This document shows, in pieces, positions 27,034 through 36,117 of a stretch of DNA of 64,000 nt (within the stretch, counting starts at the first letter, position 1; each line of letters begins with the position of its first letter). Both the position numbers and the translations under genes were made by a program. Under the pieces are notes generated by a model that saw nothing but the letters and a program-made list of their open reading frames with translations, was not told the DNA's origin and made no database searches. The DNA is from Natronorubrum bangense (lineage in GTDB: Archaea; Halobacteriota; Halobacteria; Halobacteriales; Natrialbaceae), in NCBI RefSeq assembly GCF_004799645.1, contig NZ_CP031305.1:620001-684000 (forward strand). The letters run 5' to 3'.

Positions 27034-27567
27034 ATGGGTATACTCGACTTGATGCTGGGGAAATCAGACGCTGGCGAACACGGGGTCGAAGGCCGGTCGT
27101 ACAAACTGCCACAAGACACCCACGACTTCGTCTATCCGATCGCCGTCCGACGAACCGAACTCGAGGCGTTCGTCGAGTTGCTCGAGGCTGATGCCGACGC
27201 GCCATCACTCGATGACAACGCCGCAGAGTTACAGGACGTCTTCGATGACGTCCTCGGTGAGACCGAACTCGATGTCTCACAGCTGGCTGAAAAACAACGC
27301 ACGCGACGGCGTGAGATCGAACGGCTACTCGACCACTGGACCGATCAGGTCACCGAGGATATCGGCGTCGTGTACGCTCGAGAGGGGACCGACCAGACGT
27401 TACTCTCGTTTGTTAAACACTGTACGCGACGCGACAAGCGAGACGACGATCCCTTCGCGCTTCCCGAGGAGTTCGCCGAAGGAACTGCACTGCTCAAACG
27501 ACTCGAGGCAGTGACCAGCGACCAGTATCGGGCCGTCGTCCACACGGATCTACTTCCCAAACAGTAG
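27034..27567 (+). CDS. Conserved haloarchaeal protein of unknown function
   Basis: The 177-residue acidic, soluble protein starts MGILDLMLGKSD. It contains HDFVYPIAVRRTELEAFVEL and a charged helical centre (QLAEKQRTRRREIERLLDHW), and ends LLPKQ. No catalytic motif is visible. An ATG here, 57 bases after the SprT gene, gives a better haloarchaeal N-terminus than upstream codons, which overlap that gene. Confidence 0.7.
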   Translation: MGILDLMLGKSDAGEHGVEGRSYKLPQDTHDFVYPIAVRRTELEAFVELLEADADAPSLDDNAAELQDVFDDVLGETELDVSQLAEKQRTRRREIERLLDHWTDQVTEDIGVVYAREGTDQTLLSFVKHCTRRDKRDDDPFALPEEFAEGTALLKRLEAVTSDQYRAVVHTDLLPKQ

Positions 27568-27591
27568 TCACGTCTCCGGCCGCCCGATGGG

Positions 27592-28269
27592 TTACACGAT
27601 CGTCTCGAACGCTTCGAGCGACGGGAGTTCGTACGTCGGTCTGTGTGGCGTGTCGTCGAGGCTTGCTTGCCCGGTGTCGATCCACGCCGAATCGATCCCC
27701 ATGGCGTTCGCACCCGCGATATCTGCGTGGAGCGAATCGCCAACGTGGATCGCCGCGTCGGCAGCGACCTCGAGTTCCGCAAGCGCCCGTTCGAACGGGA
27801 CCGTGCTCGGTTTGGGATCGATCCCGGCACCTGGGTCCGTGAAGACACGGACGTCGAAAGCGTCTGCAATGTCGAGTGCATCGAGTTTCTTCGTCTGCGT
27901 CGGTCGTCCGCCGTTGGTGATGAGACCGACCGGCCCACACTCACGAGCACGCTCGAGGGCGCGCTTCGCCCCGGGACGAAACTGGACGGCAGTCGGATCC
28001 TGTACCTCGAGATACTGATCTGCGAGCGACGAGGAGATGGCGGGATCGACGGAAGCGCGGTTGGCTGCTTCGGCAAACAGATTCTCGTAGAACTCACGAT
28101 CCGTCTGGGCCGTCGGCAGCGACGGCACGACGGCCCGCAGATCAGCTGGCGTACAGAACGGGTCGACGTCGACCCGGTCGAACGTCGACTCGAGCAGCGT
28201 CGCAGCGTCCTGCGTGGGCTCACAGAGTGTCCGATCGAGATCGAAATAGATCGCCTCGTACGCAGTCAT
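27592..28269 (-). CDS. HAD family hydrolase
   Basis: The 225-residue protein has HAD motif I YFDLDRTL (Asp10, Asp12), motif II LITNGG (about 115-120), the motif III lysine in DPKPSTVPFE, and motif IV HVGDSLHADIAGA. A helical cap lies between motifs I and II, so it is a subclass I HAD phosphatase. The substrate is unknown. It converges on the preceding gene with a gap of 24 bases. Confidence 0.88.
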   Translation of the reverse strand: MTAYEAIYFDLDRTLCEPTQDAATLLESTFDRVDVDPFCTPADLRAVVPSLPTAQTDREFYENLFAEAANRASVDPAISSSLADQYLEVQDPTAVQFRPGAKRALERARECGPVGLITNGGRPTQTKKLDALDIADAFDVRVFTDPGAGIDPKPSTVPFERALAELEVAADAAIHVGDSLHADIAGANAMGIDSAWIDTGQASLDDTPHRPTYELPSLEAFETIV

Positions 28270-28443
28270 TGCCCTGTCCTACGAGGGCACGCGTTCTCAA
28301 CGTTTCGCCGCCGTCGGTGGTCGATACAGGCAAGTGCGGTCGAGCGCCTCGGGTCGCCGGCATTCGGCGCTGGCCACGACAGCGTGGCGGTGAGGTCTGT
28401 GGCATTCGCCACGTTCAAGCCAGTGCCCTTCGTCGGTCGATTT

Positions 28444-29637
28444 ATGACGCGATCTGTCTGGGTAAAAGCCGACGACACCGTCGGCGACTGGGACGACCGC
28501 CGCGCGCGGATCACCACCGCGCTCGAGGCGGGTGCAGACTGGGTACTGGTCGACGAAGATGACGTCTCCCGTGTGCGCGAACTCGGGGATATCAACGTTG
28601 CAGCGTTCCGAACCGACGGTGACGTGACGCTGGTCGATGACGTCGACGCCGACGATGTCGAGGAGGCCGAGCCGAACGCACAGCCCGACGCCGTCATCGT
28701 CGGGAAAGACGGCGAGGGTGACGCAACGATCGACCTCCCCGAGGACTTCTCCGGATCGGCGGATCTCTCGACGCTTCGCCGAGACGGCGACTTAGAGCGC
28801 GGTGCCTACATCCGCATCCTTGCCAAGGAGTACGAACAGTTCGCTGAAACCGCAGCCGAGGAGGCCGACTACACCATCGTCATCGGCGAGGACTGGACGA
28901 TCATCCCACTCGAGAACCTGATCGCCCGCATCGGCGAGGAAACCGACCTCATCGCCGGCGTGACCAGCGCCGAGGAGGCCAAGACGGCGTTCGAAACGCT
29001 CGAGATCGGTTCCGATTCGGTTCTGCTCGACTCGGACGATCCCGACGAGATCCGCAAGACCGTCGAGGTCCGCGACGAAGCCGAACGCGAGTCGCTGGAC
29101 CTCGAGTACGCAGAAGTGCTCGATGTCGAGCAGATCGGCAGTGCCGACCGGGTCTGTGTCGATACGGGCAGTCTGCTCGAACACGACGAAGGGATGCTCG
29201 TCGGCTCGATGGCGCGCGGGCTCGTGTTCGTCCACGCCGAGACGGCCGACTCACCGTACGTCGCCTCACGCCCGTTCCGGGTCAACGCCGGTGCCGTCCA
29301 CGCCTACGTTCGCACCCCCGATGGCGGCACGAAGTACCTCTCGGAACTCCAGAGCGGTGACGAAGTCCAGGTCGTCGACCTCGCGGGCAACACCCGTGAA
29401 GCGATCGTCGGCCGCGTCAAAATCGAGAAACGGCCGATGTTCCGCGTCGCCTTAGAAACCGACAACGGCGACCGCGTCGAAACGCTGCTCCAGAACGCAG
29501 AGACGATCAAGGTGGCCACGCGCGACGGTCGGACGGCCGTCACGGACCTCGAGGCCGGCGACGAGCTTCGGCTGTTCTACGAGGACACTGCCCGCCACTT
29601 CGGTGAGGCCGTCGAAGAGAGCATCATCGAGAAATAA
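28444..29637 (+). CDS. 3-dehydroquinate synthase II
   Basis: The 397-residue protein is the archaeal NAD-dependent enzyme that converts the ADH synthase product to 3-dehydroquinate. It begins MTRSVWVKADD and contains ARGLVFVHAET and VNAGAVHAYV, typical family segments. An acidic stretch (DDVDADDVEEAEPNAQPD) shows halophilic adaptation. I chose the ATG at MTRSVW since the much longer open frame before it is antisense to the HAD gene. Confidence 0.93.
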   Translation: MTRSVWVKADDTVGDWDDRRARITTALEAGADWVLVDEDDVSRVRELGDINVAAFRTDGDVTLVDDVDADDVEEAEPNAQPDAVIVGKDGEGDATIDLPEDFSGSADLSTLRRDGDLERGAYIRILAKEYEQFAETAAEEADYTIVIGEDWTIIPLENLIARIGEETDLIAGVTSAEEAKTAFETLEIGSDSVLLDSDDPDEIRKTVEVRDEAERESLDLEYAEVLDVEQIGSADRVCVDTGSLLEHDEGMLVGSMARGLVFVHAETADSPYVASRPFRVNAGAVHAYVRTPDGGTKYLSELQSGDEVQVVDLAGNTREAIVGRVKIEKRPMFRVALETDNGDRVETLLQNAETIKVATRDGRTAVTDLEAGDELRLFYEDTARHFGEAVEESIIEK

Positions 29638-29767
29638 CGCGGCTGCGCTGCGGAACTGGTCTGACGGCGGTCGTCACGCCTGCTGTCGAACCGTTTTCAT
29701 CGAGGCGAACAAATAGGACGGCGATCCGATCTCACCGAACCGAGAAGGCGAGACTGGGGCCGTTGGC

Positions 29768-30214
29768 TTACGGTCGCGCTGTTTCTTCCTGGTCCTGGGC
29801 GGGTTCGTCAGCATCCTGCGGCTCGATTGGCTCGAGGCGGGTCGTACACCAGTGGCAGAACTCGAGGTCGTCGTCGAGTTCTTTGCCACACTGTGGGCAG
29901 GACGGCCCGTCGCCGGAGCTGTTGCTGCTCGGTGGGAAGCCGGCTGCCCGGAACGTGGCGTCGATCGCTGCAAACAAGACGAGAAACGAGAGGGCAAACT
30001 GAGAGACGGTATCGGTTTCTGCAGTGAGGACATCCATTGCCTCGGATATCGAGCCAGCGGCAGCGATCTGATCAGTTGGGAAAAAGAGCAAGATTGCCGA
30101 AAAGTAGAGACCGGCAAACACGAGTGCACGGAGCCAGTCCCGAATGAGAGCGTGACCTGCACCGGGCATGAGCACTGAGAGGCCAGCGGCAGCGATCGCG
30201 CGGAGCCATGTCAT
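29768..30214 (-). CDS. Membrane protein with C-terminal zinc ribbon
   Basis: The 148-residue protein has two or three N-terminal membrane segments (about 5-20, 28-46 and 72-90). A soluble tail carries CPQC (106-109) and CHWC (120-123). Such membrane-plus-ribbon proteins are common in haloarchaea and unassigned. The start GLSVLMPGAGHA region resembles DUF-type small membrane proteins near secretion genes, but I cannot name the family with confidence. Confidence 0.72.
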   Translation of the reverse strand: MTWLRAIAAAGLSVLMPGAGHALIRDWLRALVFAGLYFSAILLFFPTDQIAAAGSISEAMDVLTAETDTVSQFALSFLVLFAAIDATFRAAGFPPSSNSSGDGPSCPQCGKELDDDLEFCHWCTTRLEPIEPQDADEPAQDQEETARP

Positions 30215-30360
30215 CGTACGTGGTGCTAGGGCACCGGTGCCCTTAACATTCCGATTTCTCTTTTCGTCTCATCTGGCGATCAATCACGGCCGCCGACGCC
30301 TCGGCTCGAGTCCGTTCAAACGATCCGAGGAAATGGTGCCGGTACTGCTGGGACTGGTCG

Positions 30361-31464
30361 CTAGCAGAAGTTCTGGGTCGCGTACACCCGATCGTTGTCA
30401 GTCACAGCGATCCCGATCCCTTCGTTGTTCCAGTGGTCGGCGAGGATGTTCTCGCGATGCTCATCCGAGTTCATCCACTGCTCGACGAGGCCGTCGGCCA
30501 GTTCTCGTTCGGTCGTGTGGCGGACGACGTCGCCCGAGTCCGTCTGGACCGGTTGGTCGACGTACGTGTAGGCGATGTTCTCGCCGCCAATGTAGTACGT
30601 GCCACCGTCCGTGTACGCCCGACACTCGTAGCCGTGTTCCGCGTAGCGATCAGCGAAGGCGTTGCCCTCCGGGTCGGTGTGGCTGAAGTAGCCGCGTTCA
30701 GCCATGTCTTCGCTGTGTCCGCGTGCGATTTCCTGCAGGTCTTCGTCGAACTCGAGCGCCTCGAGACCGCGGGTAGTGCGTTCCTCGTTGATCCCTTCGT
30801 GGATGTACTGTTCGACGAGTGCCCACTCGAGCGTGTCCGCATCGCTCCCGTCGGCGTCGTCTGCACCCGTGTCGTCGTCGGCATCCCCAGCGTCGGTATC
30901 GCTCTCATCGCCGTCTACGCCAGTGTGCTCATCGCCTGCATCGTCTCCATCCGTGTCGTCGGTTTCGTCGGCGACTGACTCATTCGAGTCGTCCGTCTCT
31001 GAACTGTCGTCGTCGGTATCGGAGTCGCTCGAGTCGTCCGTCTCTGAACTGTCGTCTTTGTCCTCGTGGGACTCCTCATCGGCAGTGTCATCACGCTCGC
31101 CGTCGGACCCGTCTTCGACCGACTCGGACGAATCAGCTTCCGGCTCCGTGTCGACCTCGCTCGAATCGTCATCGTCGACGTGGACCGACTTGGTATCCAA
31201 CATATCGAACACACTCGAAAAGACGGTGTTGAGCACATGCTGGATAGACAGCATCGTGTCGGTGGCTGTCGACTGATCCTCGGTCGTTATCGACCGCTCC
31301 TCATCGAACGGAGTCAGCGTTGAGACGTCGACAACCCAGTCATCAGTATCATCGTATGAATGTGAACCGGCTGCGCCAGGTGTTGCGGCCCCGACACCAA
31401 CCGCACTTCCGACAAGGACCGCAATCATCGCAATCGTTACTACAGTTCGTGACAGTCTTTTCAT
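30361..31464 (-). CDS. Secreted CAP-domain protein with long acidic linker
   Basis: The 367-residue protein begins with a signal peptide (MKRLSRTVVTIAMIAVLVGS). A linker of about 110 residues made almost only of Asp, Glu, Ser and Thr (about 95-205) follows. The C-terminal CAP/SCP domain has EINEERTTRG-like, GHSEDMAERGYFSHTDPEG, GGENIAYTY and SDEHRENIL motifs. CAP proteins act outside the cell, but their biochemistry in archaea is unknown. A GTG four codons upstream could also start it. The linker DNA has a perfect 28-base direct repeat. Confidence 0.88.
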   Translation of the reverse strand: MKRLSRTVVTIAMIAVLVGSAVGVGAATPGAAGSHSYDDTDDWVVDVSTLTPFDEERSITTEDQSTATDTMLSIQHVLNTVFSSVFDMLDTKSVHVDDDDSSEVDTEPEADSSESVEDGSDGERDDTADEESHEDKDDSSETDDSSDSDTDDDSSETDDSNESVADETDDTDGDDAGDEHTGVDGDESDTDAGDADDDTGADDADGSDADTLEWALVEQYIHEGINEERTTRGLEALEFDEDLQEIARGHSEDMAERGYFSHTDPEGNAFADRYAEHGYECRAYTDGGTYYIGGENIAYTYVDQPVQTDSGDVVRHTTERELADGLVEQWMNSDEHRENILADHWNNEGIGIAVTDNDRVYATQNFC

Positions 31465-31605
31465 CCGTACACTCACGGCTGTGTGAACGATTGATAACAG
31501 CAGTCGGGTTCACATGTACACCAGTATTATGACCAGCGTTGCCACTCGTGGCACAATGATCGACGGTCCAAAGCAAGCAGTCGTCTCGCCGGAGTGCTGG
31601 CGCGA

Positions 31606-32289
31606 TTAACTGAGTTCCGCGACCAGTCGCGAAAGCGTCTCGAGGTCGTACTGGCCCGGCGCAGTCGCGTTGTCGGGGTCGACGGGCGCGTAGCCGATTT
31701 TCGATCCGTACACTGGTGCAACCGCACGTGTATGACTGCCCAGTTCGCCCATCGCCATCGTCGCAACGGGATCGCCGTGGGCAGTCAGCTGTTCGGTCGC
31801 CGCAAGCACGGCGAGCGTGTCTTTTCGCGACTCGGCAGTCACAGCGATCTTGGCAACGTCCGCGTGCTTGTGTGCTTCCGTCAGCGTCGAAACCAGCTCG
31901 CCGCGCGTCGGCGTCCCCTCGAAGTCATGTGCCGACGCAACCACCGCAACGTCGCGTTCGCGTGCCGTCTCGAGAACATTGTCGGCGTCGCCTGCGAGGA
32001 TCGTCTCGAGTTCGATGTCGATCGCTTCGACGGCACCGATGGCAGTCGCCTCGGCAAGTATCTCGAGTCGTCGCTCGTCGTCACCGCTCCACTCGCCGCC
32101 TTCCCACTCGGCTCGGTTCGTGGCGAGAATCGGGAGCTCGCCGTCGCCATCGTCGTAGGCCTCGAGGGCGACCAGTGGCTCGTCAGCGAGATCCATCCGA
32201 TACTCGATCGCGTCAGCGTGTTCACGGGCGGCGGGTTCTTCGGAGAGATCAGCGGTCGATGCGGCGAGGATGAACGAATCGAAATCCAT
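31606..32289 (-). CDS. aroD: 3-dehydroquinate dehydratase, type I
   Basis: The 227-residue TIM-barrel protein removes water from 3-dehydroquinate. The catalytic pair is His121 in VASAHDFEGTP and Lys147 in DVAKIAVTA, which forms the Schiff base. The substrate-binding end GSKIGYAPV is also present. It is the third shikimate gene in the window and stands alone, about 2 kb from DHQ synthase II and on the other strand. Confidence 0.94.
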   Translation of the reverse strand: MDFDSFILAASTADLSEEPAAREHADAIEYRMDLADEPLVALEAYDDGDGELPILATNRAEWEGGEWSGDDERRLEILAEATAIGAVEAIDIELETILAGDADNVLETARERDVAVVASAHDFEGTPTRGELVSTLTEAHKHADVAKIAVTAESRKDTLAVLAATEQLTAHGDPVATMAMGELGSHTRAVAPVYGSKIGYAPVDPDNATAPGQYDLETLSRLVAELS

Positions 32290-32402
32290 GTGCGAAGAGT
32301 CGTTCGGATCGATAAAAAGGCGTCTGCTCGAGGCGCTGGCAGTGGTGTCTCACATGTCGATGGCAGATCGAACAGGATTGAACGGCTCGGTAACGGTACA
32401 CT

Positions 32403-32490
32403 CTCATACGGATTGCTGCCCCGCTTTCCCGGGGCACCCGCACGGACAGGTCGTGGGTGGCGAAAAAGACCGACAGCAGTCAGTATCGGG
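32403..32490 (-). repeat. Hairpin repeat family 2, copy 1
   Basis: The ends CTCATACGGATTGCTG and (reverse) CCGATACTGACTGCTG form terminal inverted repeats. The inner part CACCC...GGGTG also pairs. The right arm covers the last codons of the UPF0058 gene. A related element lies at 43253-43341. Confidence 0.45.
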
Positions 32491-32713
32491 CTGCTACTTC
32501 CGCGGTGGTCCGTGCGTCGATCGTGTCGCGGATTCCCGCGAGGAGTAAGAAGATCGCCCGTCGATGGTCCGCTTTCGAACGGTGGACGTGTGCCGGCCGG
32601 ATGGGCTGGGTGTCGTACGCTGCAAACGCGTCTGTCATGTATTGGTCCCCGTCGACAGTCGAACGTATCTCTTCAAGCAGCGCGTGAAGCTGCACGTACT
32701 CCTGTGATCGCAT
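32480..32713 (-). CDS. UPF0058 family protein
   Basis: The 77-residue protein starts MRSQEYVQLHALLEEIR, with the His-Ala-Leu-Leu pattern of UPF0058, and ends TIDARTTAEVAARY. It is soluble and probably helical. The function of the family is not known. A Met seven codons upstream is possible but less typical. Confidence 0.75.
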   Translation of the reverse strand: MRSQEYVQLHALLEEIRSTVDGDQYMTDAFAAYDTQPIRPAHVHRSKADHRRAIFLLLAGIRDTIDARTTAEVAARY

Positions 32714-32857
32714 GCTAGATTTTCTCACGACCATCGTTCACTTAGAGCCTTTTGCATACTCTCGGAGTAAAACCGTCGCGCTGACGTATTCGGAAAGCAG
32801 CAAACAGCGAAGAGTAACTGTCTCACAGAACACTGACCGTGGATCGATTGCCGCCGA

Positions 32858-33838
32858 TCAGGCCAGTCCGAGCGTCTCCTCGGCCTCGAGGAGTTCGTGG
32901 TACCGGTTCCGGATCGTCACTTCGGAGATGTCGGCGACGTCGCTGACGGCGGCCTGCGTGGTCTTCTCGTTGGTCAGCAGTGCAGCAGCGTAGACGGCCG
33001 CTGCGGCGAGGCCGACTGGCGATTTGCCGCTGTGGACGCCTTTCTCCTTGGCGTTCTGGAGCAGGCCGCGGGCGCGGTGTTCAGCCTCGTCGGAGAGATC
33101 GAGCCCGGAGGCAAACCGTGGCACGTAGCTTTCGGGGTCAGCCGGCTGGACCTCGAGGCCGAGTTCTCGGACGACGTAGCGGTAGGTGCGGGCGATCTCG
33201 TTTTTCTCAACGCGGGAGACGTCGGCGATTTCGTCGAGACTGCGAGGAACGCCAGCCTGTCGAGCAGCGGCGTAGACACAGGCCGTGGAGACACCTTCGA
33301 TCGAGCGACCGGGCAGCAGGTCCTCGTTGAGTGCGCGCCGATAGATCACAGAAGCGGTCTCGCGGACGTTTGTCGGGAGGCCAAGCGCGGAGGCCATACG
33401 GTCGATCTCACCGAGGGCCTGTTTCAGGTTCCGCTCTTTGGAGTCGCGCGTGCGGAAGCGCTCGTTCCATTTGCGCAGCCGCTGCATCTTCTCGCGCTGG
33501 CGGGAGCCAAGCGAGTTGCCGTAGGCGTCTTTGTTTCGCCAGTCGATGTTTGTCGAGAGCCCCTTGTCGTGCATCGTGTTCGTCGTGGGTGCACCGACAC
33601 GGGACTTCTCGTTTTTCTCGGCGGCGTCGAACGCTCGCCACTCGGGGCCACGGTCGACGGAATCCTCTTCGACGACGAGCCCACAGTCCTCACAGATGGT
33701 TTCACCGTGTTCGTCGTCGACAACAAGGTTGCCAGCACACTCTGGGCAGGCAAGGTCGCTCTGTTCGTTTTCTGTCGTCTTTTCGTTCGTTTCGGGTCCG
33801 GTACGCCGTACTCTGGTGTTCGATGTGGTGTTGGTCAT
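32858..33838 (-). CDS. Transcription initiation factor IIB (TFB)
   Basis: The 326-residue protein has an N-terminal zinc ribbon (CPEC 31-34, CEDC 49-52) and a B-finger region RGPEWRAFDAAEKNEKSRVG (about 64-83). Two cyclin-like repeats follow, from about 125 to the end; the second carries the BRE-reading helix (SEVTIRNRYHEL). TFB bridges TBP and RNA polymerase. Haloarchaea carry several copies, and which one this is cannot be told here. The start MTNTTSNTRV follows the family. Confidence 0.96.
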   Translation of the reverse strand: MTNTTSNTRVRRTGPETNEKTTENEQSDLACPECAGNLVVDDEHGETICEDCGLVVEEDSVDRGPEWRAFDAAEKNEKSRVGAPTTNTMHDKGLSTNIDWRNKDAYGNSLGSRQREKMQRLRKWNERFRTRDSKERNLKQALGEIDRMASALGLPTNVRETASVIYRRALNEDLLPGRSIEGVSTACVYAAARQAGVPRSLDEIADVSRVEKNEIARTYRYVVRELGLEVQPADPESYVPRFASGLDLSDEAEHRARGLLQNAKEKGVHSGKSPVGLAAAAVYAAALLTNEKTTQAAVSDVADISEVTIRNRYHELLEAEETLGLA

Positions 33839-34057
33839 GCGATGGCAAATGCTGACCGGCCGAACTGACTGCAAAAGCCCGGACGGATTCGTTACCTACC
33901 TCGTTCTGACACTCAAAGGTTAAGGGTTTCGAAATCGTAGCCAGACAGCTCTCGAGAACGGGTAATTCGCGGAAACTAGCATTAACGATTAAAACATTAA
34001 AACGAAGCTGTCACTCCGGATCGGTACCCCCAAAGTCGCGCCGTTCGAATCGCGCGT

Positions 34058-34603
34058 ATGGACGTCGCAGTCGGAAGTACGAACCCGGTCAAAATAGACG
34101 CAGTCGAACGGACACTCGATCAATTCGAGCCGACCGTCATGGCGGTCTCGGTCGACTCTGGCGTTCCCGAGCAGCCGTGGTCGATCGAAGAAACCGTAAC
34201 GGGTGCTGAAACCCGCGCTCGCCGAGCACTCGAGGCGACTGATGCCGACTACGGTGTTGGTCTCGAGGGTGGTGTCGCCCGACTCGAGGGCGTCCCGGGG
34301 CTTTCGCTGATCATGTGGGCTGCCGTGACCGATGGCGAACGGATCGAACGCGGTGGCGGTCCAACGTTGTCGCTTCCCGACGACGTCGCAACCCGTCTCG
34401 CGGACGGAGCCGAACTGGGGCCGGTGATGGACGACCGGCTCGGAACCGACGGCATCGCCGAGGACGACGGCGCTGCGGGCGTGCTGACGGCCGGGCTGAC
34501 GAGTCGGACACAGGCACTCGGCGAGGCAGTCGCCTGTGCGTTCGGGCCGTTTATCGCTGCCAGCGACGACCGTCGTTCGACTGCCGAGGGCCGGAACAGC
34601 TGA
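34058..34603 (+). CDS. Inosine/xanthosine triphosphatase (DUF84/YjjX)
   Basis: The 181-residue protein starts MDVAVGSTNPVKIDAV and has SGVPEQPWSIEETVTGA and DYGVGLEGGV, the YjjX signature that binds and hydrolyses non-standard nucleoside triphosphates. The DDRLGTDGIAEDDGAAGVLT segment is also typical. It would clear ITP and XTP from the pool. The AT-rich block before it (TTAACGATTAAAACATTAAAA) ends about 50 bases upstream and may hold the promoter. Confidence 0.87.
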   Translation: MDVAVGSTNPVKIDAVERTLDQFEPTVMAVSVDSGVPEQPWSIEETVTGAETRARRALEATDADYGVGLEGGVARLEGVPGLSLIMWAAVTDGERIERGGGPTLSLPDDVATRLADGAELGPVMDDRLGTDGIAEDDGAAGVLTAGLTSRTQALGEAVACAFGPFIAASDDRRSTAEGRNS

Positions 34604-34692
34604 CAGTCAGCGTTGCCTGATCGAACAGCGGCGCTGCAATCGTTAGAGTGCGTCTCAGTTGGTAGACGGTCGTCGTGTGGATGGCGTTCGAT

Positions 34693-34777
34693 TTATACGA
34701 GCCACTGAACGTCAGTGCGAACCCGTCGCACGACAGCTGTGCGATCGGTGTACAAATCGTTTCAGCTGTTACTACAG
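34693..34777 (+). repeat. Hairpin repeat family 1, copy C
   Basis: The 85-base element has GAGCCACTGAACGTCAGTG at the left, the central stem CGTCGCAC with GTGCGATCG, and TTTCAGCTGTTACTAC at the right. It aligns almost base for base with copy D except in the stem, where both sides change together. It lies in a 360-base gap that otherwise has no gene-like frame. Confidence 0.7.
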
Positions 34778-34963
34778 GACGATGTTTCGGTGGAACAGTC
34801 ACGTCTCGATGACAATCCTCGGCTGCAATACATTAACCGGCCGTACCAACGGAAGCTTTCTACCCGGTTATTGGTATCTTACTCGCCCCGAAAATCGCAA
34901 GCAGTCGGTGGGTTAACTGCACGTACCAAACCCCCTAAGCGTGGGCCCGTCATACAGTGATGT

Positions 34964-35197
34964 ATGAGCACTGCAATGGCCGCCGACCTCACGAGCAAAC
35001 AACGTCAGATCCTCCAGTATCTCCGTGATAACGCTGGCACGAAGACCTACTTCAAGTCCCGCCTCATCGGACAAGAGCTGGGAATGACGGCAAAAGAGGT
35101 CGGCTCGAACATTACGGCGCTCCAGAACGGCAACCTCGACGTCGAAATCGAGAAGTGGGGCTACTCCTCGAGTACGACGTGGAAGGTCAATATTTAA
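34964..35197 (+). CDS. DUF7123 family small protein
   Basis: The 77-residue protein reads TSKQRQILQYLRDNAGTKTY then GQELGMTAKEVGSNITALQ. That looks like a short winged-helix fold, and I recall it as the haloarchaeal DUF7123. It may be a small DNA-binding protein. The ATG at 34976 (MAADLT) is an alternative start. The gene lies between repeat copies C and D. Confidence 0.78.
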   Translation: MSTAMAADLTSKQRQILQYLRDNAGTKTYFKSRLIGQELGMTAKEVGSNITALQNGNLDVEIEKWGYSSSTTWKVNI

Positions 35198-35257
35198 CTT
35201 CCCGAAGCCAGTTCGACGCCTCTCCGGCCGCCGCGCGACGCTCACCGTCTCGTTGTT

Positions 35258-35345
35258 TCTATAGTAGCCATTGAACGTCAGTGAACACCGCATCGCATGA
35301 CGGCTATGCGATGCGTGTGTACATCGGTTCAGTTGTTACTATAAC
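35258..35345 (+). repeat. Hairpin repeat family 1, copy D
   Basis: This is the best-preserved copy. The ends TATAGTAGCCATTGAAC and (reverse) TATAGTAACAACTGAAC are inverted repeats. The centre CGCATCGCAT...ATGCGATGCG is a perfect ten-base stem. It lies 60 bases after the DUF7123 gene and 55 before the next gene. Confidence 0.72.
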
Positions 35346-35400
35346 AGCGCTATCATCGCATCCGCTTTTTTACAGCAGCCGACGTACTGTCGGGTCACAG

Positions 35401-36090
35401 ATGTCGATACCGATCCTCTTCGATATGGACGGCGTGATCCTCGAGGGACCACGAACCGATCCTCAGGTGTATGCCAAGGCCGCCGATATGGCCCTCTCGG
35501 AGCTCGGTGCTGACCCGACTGACACACACCGAGACGACCTCAGACGACACGATCTCGACAGCATCAGGACCCACTGTACGGCTCTCGAGATCGATCCAGC
35601 GGCGTTCTGGGAGCTGAAGGAAGAGTACGCCTCAGAACTGACCCACGAGCGGATTCGGTCGGGCGAACGTGGTCTTTACGACGATATCGACGCGATCGGT
35701 GATCTCACAGCGACGACGACGGTCGGACTCGTTACCAACAACCGCCACGCGACCGCTGAGTTCGTTGCTGACTACGTGCCGTTCGATTTCGATGTCGTTC
35801 GTGGCCGTCGGCCGACGTTCGCAGAGTACAATCGGCGGAAACCCGACCCCTACTTCCTCGAAGACGCACTTTCTGAACTGGCTGTCAACAGCGGCATCTA
35901 CGTCGGCGATTCGCTCAAAGACGTGACGGCTGGACGGGCAGCTGGACTCGAGACGGCATACCTTCGACGACCGCACAACCGCGATGTCGATCGACCGGCA
36001 GACGCGACCCGGGTTCTCGAGTCATTGTCGGAGCTGCCGTCGCTCTATGCAGCAGCCAAGCGCGAGAATAAATCCGAGTATACGTCGTAA
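35401..36090 (+). CDS. HAD family hydrolase
   Basis: The 229-residue protein has motif I PILFDMDGVILEGP (Asp8, Asp10), motif II GLVTNNRHATAEF, the motif III lysine in RRKPDPYFLEDAL, and motif IV IYVGDSLKDVTAG. It resembles phosphoglycolate-phosphatase-like HADs. The start is MSIPILFDMDG; codons upstream lie in hairpin repeat D. The substrate is unknown. Confidence 0.88.
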   Translation: MSIPILFDMDGVILEGPRTDPQVYAKAADMALSELGADPTDTHRDDLRRHDLDSIRTHCTALEIDPAAFWELKEEYASELTHERIRSGERGLYDDIDAIGDLTATTTVGLVTNNRHATAEFVADYVPFDFDVVRGRRPTFAEYNRRKPDPYFLEDALSELAVNSGIYVGDSLKDVTAGRAAGLETAYLRRPHNRDVDRPADATRVLESLSELPSLYAAAKRENKSEYTS

Positions 36091-36117
36091 GACGAACTTA
36101 CTGGCTGTAGCACATTG

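Noticed and set aside
30984..31056. Short direct repeats that might suggest a CRISPR array
   Set aside because: Only two units, in frame within a coding linker of Asp and Ser codons; no regular spacers and no cas genes nearby.
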